The translations under genes were made by a program, and so were the position numbers. This document shows, one piece after another, positions 55,761 to 64,000 of a DNA stretch of 64,000 nt. Position 1 is the first letter of the stretch. Every line of letters begins with the position of its first letter. Under the pieces are notes generated by a model. The model ran no database searches. It was not told the DNA's origin and saw nothing but the letters and a program-made list of their open reading frames with translations. The stretch comes from Massospora cicadina (taxonomy: Eukaryota; Entomophthoromycota; Entomophthoromycetes; Entomophthorales; Entomophthoraceae): assembly GCA_022478985.1 (NCBI GenBank), contig JAKSZP010009559.1, positions 29,253 through 93,252 of the forward strand, read 5' to 3'.

Positions 55761-57600
55761 TTTTTTTCTCAAAATATTAACAGATACACTCAAAAATAAG
55801 AAGAACATTGATTTTCAACATGAATAACCAAATAATCTTTTTCTTAAGAGACCGCATAAATTTCACTTATTCTTGGGATTTTCCTTAATGATCGCTTTCA
55901 CTGAAATGGTGACATTCAACCTTTTAGTGATGACACATCTGAGGAGGGTCAGAGTCTTTCTGATGAGGCTTATTCTAATATCTGTCAAGCATAGGGCTTC
56001 TGAATTTCCTGACGGCGTCTTTATCTGCAGCCTCTTTAGCTTGTGAGAAGATCAGCACATTTATAATACTAGGGGGCTGTTAATATAGCAGCACATTGGT
56101 GGGGCTGCGGGGTCAAACGTGAAGAAGCTCGTTGGGTTCAGATGAGACAAAAAAGTCAAAACAGTAAAGGTAGAGGGCCCAATCTCTACTCCAAAAAATC
56201 TTTTCCATATCATACTGATCCAGCTGTAAAGCGTGGACTTGCACTTAGTAGGGCGTTTAGTGTGATAAGTACAAGTCAACCACATTCAGAGTATGTCTCT
56301 ACAAAGGCATCTCAATTCCAAATATAATTAAAATATCCAGCTTGAGGCTTGGGCAAAAGATATTAAGGCGGCCGAGGGTGTGGAGGTAGATTAGAGGATG
56401 TCCATGAGATGGTCAGGGGATTATAGGTCCACTGTGCCAGGCCACTCAAAGAAGGAGTGCCAGTGGCAGTCATTGATGGCAGACGTTCAAATTTAAGCGG
56501 ACTGAATGTTGCAGTAAATTACCACAGGTAGCTAAAATTTTAAGTAAAGGGATATCCCCTTGTAAAACTTAGGCATCACTTTAAAAAGTTCAAGGTGTGG
56601 TTTCACAACTGATGTCAACGCTATACCAACGTCAGCCTTACATTGCCCACACCCCCTACTAAGATTTGCACTTACAAAGTAGATCAACCAGTAAACTCAA
56701 TCAGAGTTTTTTCCACTGGAACCAATTGTGAAAAGATTAACCTTTAGTTGAGACATTTTCTATATATCCCCAAAAAAGCTCTAAACCGTGCTCTTGACTT
56801 CCTGATAAAAAATTGAGCTGTCCTTCAAGTAGTAAGTAATCTAATCAGCACTATCAACATCTACGGCGGATATCAGCAGCTTTGCCTTACATCAATCCAA
56901 AGCCCCCTCCATAGGTCTTTTAAAGCGCTTGAAGAACTCAGTTATGTTTTCATCCTGATTGAATGGAAACAATTTTTTGTCACAGACATATTTGTCCCAT
57001 TTGAGGCTATGAATTCAGGGAGTGAACTGGGGCACTTCTCATTTGGCGTAAATTGAGCCAAGTTGAGAGAACACATAAGGAAGGATGGAACTCAGCTTGT
57101 TTTAGGGGTTAGTTGATGAGAAATTGGGTATTGTGTGGTCACCTTCATCTGGTTCCACAGCGAACACTTGAGTAACTCTTTTTGGTAAGGCATAGTCACC
57201 CCCAGAGCTTCTGCTATGTGTAAATAGATTAATACTGACTGCTTGGTCTGCAATTTTCTCCTCTGTAACCTCCTTGGCTTCACCCCTACTACAGTGCCAC
57301 TGTGATTCACTATCGTCCAATCTTTGTTCTTTGTTCTGCATTGGGAACTTCAGTGATTAGTCTTAGCATCCAGTTTCTGCTAAACGCAGTGAAGCTTTTC
57401 TTTAATGTTGTTAAGGTGCTCTAATCATAGATTGTTTTGCAAGCTGCAGTTATGAAGTTGGCTGGATACCTCCTTAAGCTGATCCATCAAGACTTTATGC
57501 TCGCAGAGTAGCTTGTCATTGGTTCAGCGTAATGTTCCAAGTAAATTTTAATCTTGGAATATTGTACTGACTTTTAAGCTGGTATGGGTTACCATCAGCT
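55761..57600 (-). pseudogene. Gyp-4 gag
   Basis: Gag position between protease and PBS. Only short minus-strand frames survive (57092-57310, 57102-57341, 56061-56285). A Gln/Lys/Arg-rich part at 57100-57340 may be the N-terminal region. The capsid-like region near 56880-57050 is suggested by position and the word order seen in Gyp-1. No intact knuckle found. Confidence 0.5.
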
Positions 57601-57667
57601 CTAAATGAATTTAAAATGGTTTGGATAGCTGGATAAAATTGTTCAATTGTATCAGTGGTCCTCCTGA

Positions 57668-57678
57668 AGTGAGCACCA
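57668..57678 (-). other. Gyp-4 primer-binding site
   Basis: Minus strand TGGTGCTCACT, 1 nt from the LTR start TGTTAGATT at 57680; identical to Gyp-1 and Gyp-3. Confidence 0.8.
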
Positions 57679-57897
57679 CTGTTAGATTCCTAGCATACAA
57701 ATCTAGCCTGGTAGAAGGTTGTACAAAAGCTAATACACACAATGCAACAGTTGGGCAATATGACAATAGCCATCCCTCAAGAAATGTAAGGAACTCATAA
57801 AATTTTACTATCTTATGTATTGTTTTGGAGATTCCATTAAGTAACTTTGAGACTTACCTATCCATTTCAGAAGTTTTATTAGAAACTATGAAAACTG

Positions 57898-59832
57898 TGC
57901 TCACTACCACTCTTTCCGCTTAGCATAACTTTCTGAGCAAATTATATGGAAAACAACTAAAGTAAATTTTGAAAACCCACCGTTGTTTCACTCAAATGTC
58001 CTTGGATTCTCCACTGGCTGCTCCAGTGTAAGGCAGCGGCGAAACTCCCCCAACAATTTTCCATCCAGCAGGTAACCATGTTTGGATTGGCTCACCCAGC
58101 CATACCATACCCCTGGGATGATTCGTTCCTCCCAAGAGTCTTGAAGCTCACCTTGCTCATACCCAAGTGGGGCCTCGTTGCCCCCTGGTGCTCCCCCAGA
58201 GCAACATGCATTTCATACTTAGGTTCAATTATGGGAAACTTATCCCTTACCATGATCAAAACATTATTGAAATGGCTCAGGCGAAGATGACTCCTGCCAT
58301 TTTTATTGACTTCTGCCCCTAAAAGGGGTATTTTGATCTAAGCTTCACCTGTGAAACTTATGCCACCACTGCAGCAACTGTGCCCCTAGTTCTCCAGGGT
58401 ACCTCTCTCCCCACAATTCAGACCCAGCTCCCAGTGGATACCACTTTGTTGATTCAGTTCGCTGGTTAACCCACCCACCTTCCCCCTGAGGTGCACCATC
58501 AGGAGCTGATGGAAGGTTTGGCAACTTATAGCTCCAACCTCATCTTACAATTTGTGGTCCAATATGGGGCCACATGCCTTGCTGTGCCTCAGGCATATTC
58601 CACTATCAGCCTTATATCTGATAAAATTGCCTTGTTAATTTCCCCTTGCGCCATCATCCCCTCTGTCCCTGATCATCCATTCTGGGCCTGCGTCAAGGGC
58701 AGGTGGACAATCTGTCTATCCTGTTTTAAGTTGGACCACTCGAAATGCAAGTACCCATCCCTTAGCTGAGTCTGACAGCTCTAACTTTTTAACCACCACC
58801 TTTAATCCACCGCCCACCCCACGCCAGATTCAGTATAGGGTATGATCCTACTTCTCCCTCCCCCAAAGCAAGTTGCTGCAGCTGCGCCTGAAGCCATCAA
58901 TCAGCCTCCTCTTCACCCTTTGCCACAAATGCTCCTTCCAATCAAACACAGTATTAAACCCCAGAATACTCCCATACATCCTCCAACGAACCAAAAAAAA
59001 CTCAGGAATATGCTGATTCACCCGATTCAATTTAACCAAAATCCTTGGGATCTATTAGCTGGAATTGATGAGTCTAAGAACATTATTAAAGACCACACTA
59101 TCCAACTTGAGCGGTTTATGTTTACTGACCACGATGCTATGCTATAACCACATTTATACATCCCCAGCAGAACACTAAAACGTTCTGCTGTGACCACCAG
59201 CTAGCTGTTGAAGCAACGGCTAAGCCAGATTGTCATCCACTCTGAAAAGCTGCCACCAAATCATTGGTGATGCTCGCAGGAGGAATCCCTCCTCCCATTA
59301 TTTCCTCCACCACCTAATATGCTCCAAAAGAAGATGGTGACCAAGTCTCACAAAGCCACCAATGACGCCATCCAGCACATGGCAGTGGTTGTGCAGAATC
59401 CCAAATCATTGGTTACCTGCACCAATATCACCACATCTATAAAGCTCCCCAATTCATGCATTTTAGTTGAAACAGATTTGACTATTTACATCAGATCTCT
59501 TATATTCAACTGCTGTCTTTCTGCCACCCTGATCATTTTAAATTTATCTCCACATCCCACGAAGCCTTATTGCCTCTGCTCTCCACCATAGCCCATGCCC
59601 TGCTTTGGGGTGAAGCAGAGGCTGAAATGAGACCCCAGACCCCCCTTCCCCTTCCACCATGATGTGATAAGAAGTTCCCGCTGTCCCACCTGGTTAGTTG
59701 TGTTTGTATTTTGTGTGTCATCCACTCATTTTAATCAGTTCAATCATTTTGTTTGGTGAGGATTTATTTGTTAGCTTTATAGGTTTCAGTAATGTCTGTT
59801 CCCTGGTCATCTTACCTCAGTTAAATAAACAG
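57898..59832 (+). mobile_element. H-3, ORF1-only half-LINE (about 1.93 kb)
   Basis: Same organisation and length as H-1 (1920 bp): 5' UTR of about 95 nt, ORF1-like frame, no RT, and a tail tgttccctggtcatcttacctcag + ttaaataaac that is intermediate between the LINE and SINE tails. Candidate duplication tgaaaactg (57889-57897) / tgaaaacag (59833-59841), one mismatch. The 5' limit could lie up to 90 bp to the left. Confidence 0.75.
57996..59590 (+). pseudogene. H-3 ORF1-like protein
   Basis: Starts with an ATG at 57996 (MSLDSPLAAPV, then a stop; H-1 has MSLAPPPATPV). Body pieces: a GYFDL-like segment near 58330; 58491-58769 with QELMEGLATYSSNLILQFVV and PFWACVKGRWTICLSCFKLD, whose CLSCFKLDHSKC is a short-spaced CCHC; 58842-59147 with Pro-rich sequence and NQNPWDLLAGIDESKN, the motif shared with H-1; 59319-59591 as possible C terminus. 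At least five breaks. Probably RNA-binding ORF1-type protein. Confidence 0.7.
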
Positions 59833-60348
59833 TGAAAACAGAAAATGGAAGCATAGAGCTTTTATGACAAAAACTTTTATAATGTAGAATTGCACTACAG
59901 CAAATCCTAATTGAATCTCCACAAATAATGTGTTCTGCAGCACATTTTCACTGTCGCTTACTACCCTAAAACCTCCTTTTCCTAAATCTTTGTTGGCATT
60001 TTTACACTCATCCCTTTAGCCACTTCACTGTTCATCCATCTCAGCTAACTTAGCTTCTATAAATCTCCTATTACTCAATTTATTAATAAAGGTTCTGGTG
60101 GAATTTCCATATTTGCACAAGATCAGATCATTTATCAATGACCTATAGCAAAAACCTAAAAAAATTATTAATATTTCCATCTTAATAACAGGAGATAGCC
60201 AATGTTTTAGTCAATAATTTAGGATTAACATCCAAAATATATTCACAACAATAAGAATTAATAAAATACGCTTTTTATATATTATTATGTAGTATTATTA
60301 TTATATTACTTATTGACTTATTTATTTTTTGCTTAAAAAGTCATATCT

Positions 60349-60365
60349 TATATACATTTCTTATA
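60349..60365. repeat. Target-site duplication of S-2 (left copy)
   Basis: tatatacatttcttata; right copy tatatacattatgtata at 60651-60667, 14 of 17 matching. Confidence 0.7.
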
Positions 60366-60650
60366 GGGGAGGATACCCTAGTGGTAGAATAGGGACCTCT
60401 ACTGCTGCCTCCCTAAGTTCGATCCCAGTAGTGAACTTTGGGTAGGGGATGATTATGACTGTGTTGGCGATGCGCACCAATGCCCTGATCTGAGATACCA
60501 AATATCAGAGGCGGTCCATGAAGTTCCTGGCCTATCATACGCCGTGCATGGAGGTTTTCCAGGTTCTATCCTCCTTTCCCATTTTCTTCACATCCCCTCA
60601 TTGGTGCGGTATTGTTCCCAGGTTGGCCCACCTCAAATAAAATTTTAAAA
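60366..60650 (+). mobile_element. S-2, tRNA-derived SINE (285 bp)
   Basis: A head with A box taccctagtgg (60374-60384) and B box agttcgatccc (60416-60426), spaced as in a tRNA gene. A body of about 190 bp follows, then a tail gttggcccacctcaaata (60622-60639) and an A/T end. The tail equals that of S-1 except for one base, although the heads differ. RNA polymerase III transcription is expected. Non-coding. Confidence 0.9.
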
Positions 60651-60667
60651 TATATACATTATGTATA

Positions 60668-60840
60668 TTGTATACATTCAATTACAGATTTTATAAATAT
60701 TATTAATTTTTATCAAGATCTATGAGATGGAGGGATAGATCATATTAATTCTGGTAAAATCTTAATTTGGTAAAAATTCAGCAATAATCTATTTAAATTT
60801 TTTATTTAATTTTATGTTATTTTTTTATTCCAAATGGTAT
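60668..60840. other. T/A-rich tract at the Gyp-4/Gyp-5 junction
   Basis: Low-complexity A/T sequence. It may be the end of the Gyp-4 LTR or the T-rich spacer that flanks integrase in the other gypsy elements (here of Gyp-5). No frame. Confidence 0.4.
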
Positions 60841-60868
60841 GGATGAAGAGACTTAGTGTGAACTTGAT

Positions 60869-61990
60869 TCACAACCCAATTGCCTTGATCTTTAATAGTG
60901 TATATGTTGTCAGATGATATTTACAATATAATAAAAAACCTTTTAAAATCATAGCCCACTTGTGCGCACAGTGCATGGTATGGGTATTACACAAATTACC
61001 AAGTCTCCTTTTCAAATTTTGACACAGCAGCTCAATTAAAATCATCATGGTGTTTCTGATTTGGTTTCTAAATTCTTGTATTATGATAAAATTTGGACTG
61101 TAACTTGATAAGTGTTTTTGTCTGTTGCTCAACATATTTAGGTCTGCTTGCCACCATTTAATCAAATGCTGAATTTAACAAGGGTTTTATGGCTAGCTGT
61201 CTAACATACATAACCAAGAATGGAAAATGACAGGTACTACTATGATGCCCGATATTATAAGCAAAAACCATAGCACTAATATAATTAGACCACTGCAAGG
61301 TTGATACAACTTTTCTTTGTGCAATATGCTGATAAGAGTACCATTCACTGTTTCTACAATTGCATCATTCTCAGGGTGATACAATGTAGACAGTACTCCT
61401 TTAATGGACATCAGTTTATTTATGGCGCTTCACCATCTGGGCAGTAAAGTTTGTGTCAAATATCTGCCAGGATCTTTTGAGGGCATCCATTCCCATAAAT
61501 GACATAATATAAGATAGTTTTAGCTGCTGTCAAAGCCACTATGTCTCTTATTGCTCTCGCCTCCACCCACTTTTAGATGATCAATGTTGCAATAGTACTT
61601 ATTTCCTGACTACTCACTGGTAATGGATTGACAAAATCGATTGATACCATATGTCAAACCCAGTCCAGTTTAATTTTTGATATTGAAAGTCAGATCTTAT
61701 GTGCTTTGTGATTTTTCACAACTTTCATTTCTTGATGATGCCGTAGATATCAAATTACATTGAATCCCAATAGTCTTTTGTTCAAACTAATTCCAGAATA
61801 ACAATTGATCCGCCATGTCTCACAGCCTTGTAGGTCTGGTAATAATATTCATCATTTCAGAGGGATTTAGAAAATTCTACAATTTCCCTTAGCTTAGGTT
61901 TTTATAGAGATCCATCCTGTTAATTAGTACCCTTTAATGCTTTCTTGATAGCTTTTTTACCTCAGGCACTCACCCTTATAATTTTGATTC
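60869..61990 (-). pseudogene. Gyp-5 integrase remnant
   Basis: The minus-strand frame 61193-61411 reads LSTLYHPENDAIVETVNGTL, matching the integrase core segment around the catalytic Glu (usual HPQTNG-VER-N-TL; Glu is kept, the usual Gly-Leu changed). Upstream toward 61560 and 61620 the core start is decayed. 60869-61165 is a 98-codon frame in the C-terminal position. Confidence 0.7.
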
Positions 61991-63480
61991 ATCATTTTCA
62001 TAAAGCTTAATTTGGTCAGGCTTCTCAGGATAGCCACAATCTGAAGTAACAATAGTCCAACTGCGTTCTAATGATCTTCTCCAGCTCTGTGAAGTATCTC
62101 ATAATCATATTACTGTAAATTTAGAGACCAATGTGCTAATAAATCCTCAGGCTCTTTTAGGTTAAAAAAGCCAATGTAGTGAACTATGATACATTACTAC
62201 TTAAAACCCTGTCTATAAATGTACAAATAGATTTGTTTGCAATTAAAGATTACTGCCAAACATTCGCGTTCCATCACTGTATAGTCACGCTCATGCTTAT
62301 CCAGCGTTCTGCTTTAGAATGTGACATGGTGCTATTCTCCATCATCCCCAGTCAGAGATAACATATCACCAATTGTTATCAGATAGTAATTGATTTGTAT
62401 AACAAATGCTTTCATAAATTACAGTTATTATAGGACAGGCGCCATACTCAGCTTATCTTTAATGATTTGAAGGCCTAATGGCATTTAGCTGCCCAATAAA
62501 AACAATTTCCTAATTATAGAAGACAGAATAAGGACTTGGAATAATTGCAAATACTTTGATAGATCTTCAATAGTAGCCCACCATACCTAAGAACACATGG
62601 ACATTTTGCATACTCTTTGGAGCTCACATATTGTTTATTGCATCATTAACCTCGGTTAATGATGCAAGCCCTGAAAATTGATAACAAATATGAAATACTC
62701 CAACTGCTTTATAAAAAATTGATGTATTTTGGCAATTAATTCATATTAACTTTCAGTAGTTTTTAAAAACTGTTTGAGGTTTTACAGATATTGAGAGAAT
62801 GTCCTCATGAAGACATTAATTTCATCCAAGAACACTAGTACATAGGATAATTTAAGATCCTTCAAAATTGTATTCATTGCACACTGGAAAGTTAACTGTG
62901 CATTACACAGCCACTTTGGCATGCGTGTTAGTTAAAATAAACCTTGCACCACAATAATTATGAATCTCTCTTGCTTCTCCTTAAGAAAATTTATTTGCCA
63001 GTATCCAGATAAGATCCATTTCTGGAAAATATTTTGCACCTACCAAACACTCTATAACATAATCAATTCTTGGCAATGGATACAAATCTTTTTGTAATGG
63101 CGAGGAGGCAGTGGTAATAAATACAACTTGATTACTACCATCCTTTTTTTATGAAAAGAATAGGAATGGCCCAGTGGCTTTTTAAAGTACAATTATCACA
63201 AACTAGAAAAGTTTGATAAGTTCCTCTATAACAACTTCAACAATAGCTCAGGAATGCCTAATCAGCCTCATTTTTATGAGCACGTGGTCCTCGGTGTCTA
63301 CAAGGTGTTGTAATCTCTTGAACATCCCAGATCAGTCATCCTTAGTAAACACATTGCAATTTGGTCAAATAGCTTCAATACTTTATCTTTTTGCTGTTCA
63401 AATAATCCATTTAATGACACTCATGTAATTATAGCATGTGCAAACGCCCTTAGTGTGTAATACAAACTCTGATAGATCAT
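61991..63480 (-). pseudogene. Gyp-5 reverse transcriptase and RNase H remnant
   Basis: Order and decayed motifs follow Gyp-1: RNase H around 62100-62450, RT connection around 62600 and RT palm/fingers around 62800-63300 (the SGYW-like and KKDG-like regions correspond to plus-strand ccagtatccagataag at 62999 and tcctttttttatgaaaag at 63142). Heavily interrupted. Confidence 0.55.
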
Positions 63481-64000
63481 CAAGTTCTACAACTGACTTT
63501 AAAATCAACCTTGGGTATCAGATGTACAAAAGTGACAACTCAATAGCTTTAAATATTGATATTCTATTTCATTGAATTTGCTAACAAGACGTCAATTTCG
63601 CCATGTCCTGGTATGAGTATGCTAGGTGCTACACTGGGCTCCATCTGAGAACAACTCTAGTTTCACAACTTCTCCATAAAGTCCTTATGGGATATCCACT
63701 GTAGTGCCAGTAATCATAACCAATTAATGGCTGGTCTATTGTTGCATCTTTGTTTACTCTTAGCAATATTCCACAATTTTCGTTAATGGCGTTAAGCAAC
63801 AGTCAGCTTTGATTGTCTCTTTGTGTATATCCAATAGGTATCTATCCATCAGCATAGGAAATATCAATAAAATTTGATGGCGGCTTGTGAGCTTGGTATT
63901 AGTGCGACTCTAATATATTAAAATCCTGCACCCAATATTGTTAACATGTCCTCTAAAGTTGCAAGGACTACCATAAATTCATAAAATTTTTATACAATCC
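63481..64000 (-). pseudogene. Gyp-5 protease region, truncated by the window edge
   Basis: Sequence right of RT in protease-linker position. No intact DSG segment visible; assignment by position only. Confidence 0.35.

Larger units (their letters stand above)
57680..60365 (-). repeat. Gyp-4 5' LTR (right), interrupted
   Basis: Pieces 57680-57897 and 59842-60365 align with the left LTR (49758-50280). H-3 lies between them and S-2 follows. About 80 bp at 57820-57897 have no match in the left LTR, so the H-3 boundary or the LTR itself has changed there. Confidence 0.65.
49758..60840 (-). mobile_element. Gyp-4, decayed gypsy element with H-3 and S-2 in its 5' LTR
   Basis: Minus-strand element: left (3') LTR about 49758-51005, internal part 51006-57679, right (5') LTR from 57680. 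LTRs match in words such as gcaacaagaggcaatatggc / gcaacagttgggcaatatgac, tttttacactcatccct and ctcagctaacttag. PBS at 57668-57678. Internal order gag, protease, RT, RNase H, integrase on the minus strand, then an antisense frame. The right LTR is interrupted by H-3 and S-2, and its far end is unclear (about 60.67-60.84 kb). Confidence 0.75.
60841..64000 (-). mobile_element. Gyp-5, decayed gypsy element, runs off the right edge
   Basis: A fifth gypsy element on the minus strand with integrase, RNase H and RT in order and probably protease near the edge. The region left of the integrase (antisense frame, 3' LTR) is absent or replaced by Gyp-4. No frame longer than about 100 codons. Confidence 0.7.

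Noticed and set aside
60366..60440. Possible functional tRNA gene
   Set aside because: A and B boxes are present, but the acceptor stem does not pair and the unit is inside a 285-bp element with target duplications and a tail; a SINE head.

Overview
This window is eukaryotic repeat DNA. I find no prokaryotic feature, no rRNA or tRNA gene and no convincing host gene. Almost everything is a decayed or nested retrotransposon: Ty3/gypsy-type LTR elements with long LTRs, non-LTR elements (LINEs) of about 5.25 kb with ORF1 (CCHC knuckle) and ORF2 (endonuclease, reverse transcriptase, C-terminal CCHC), short ORF1-only relatives of the LINEs, and tRNA-derived SINEs. This points to a large TE-rich genome. 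The protein style fits a fungus (perhaps an early-diverging one) or an alga/plant, but I cannot decide from sequence alone.

Layout. Names used: L = LINE, H = half-LINE, S = SINE, Gyp = gypsy-type element. Gyp-2 (minus strand, very decayed) runs from the left edge to about 25.2 kb. LINE L-1 (430-17756, minus) sits inside it. Inside L-1 sits Gyp-1 (4089-16163, minus), with matching LTRs, PBS, PPT and 5-bp target duplications. Inside Gyp-1, between protease and RT, sits half-LINE H-1 (9595-11514). This is a four-deep stack. Gyp-2 also carries a 346-bp truncated LINE (L-5, 21553-21898), a SINE (S-1, 25016-25142) and half-LINE H-2 (from about 25172).

The centre is a second stack. LINE L-2 (27862-49546, plus) is split by an unclassified insertion of about 860 bp and by Gyp-3 (30923-46482, minus). 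Each LTR of Gyp-3 has received its own full-length LINE: L-3 (31891-37174, plus) in the left LTR and L-4 (40297-45563, minus) in the right LTR. The target duplications of L-1 to L-5, Gyp-1, Gyp-3, H-1 and S-1 can be read directly, so the order of insertion can be reconstructed. With nested insertions removed, the four LINEs are 5247, about 5257, 5284 and 5267 bp, so all are full length.

On the right, Gyp-4 (about 49.76-60.8 kb, minus) carries half-LINE H-3 and SINE S-2 in its right LTR. It abuts a fifth gypsy element (Gyp-5) that runs off the window.

The most interesting signal is a retrotransposon guild with shared ends: LINEs, ORF1-only half-LINEs and two SINEs have related 3' tails, and LINEs and half-LINEs also share a 5' start motif. 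This is what one expects if the LINE reverse transcriptase mobilises the other two classes. Second, two gypsy elements carry an antisense reading frame just inside the 3' LTR. Third, four gypsy elements share one 11-nt primer-binding site. Nearly all coding regions have stops or frameshifts and are listed as pseudogenes.
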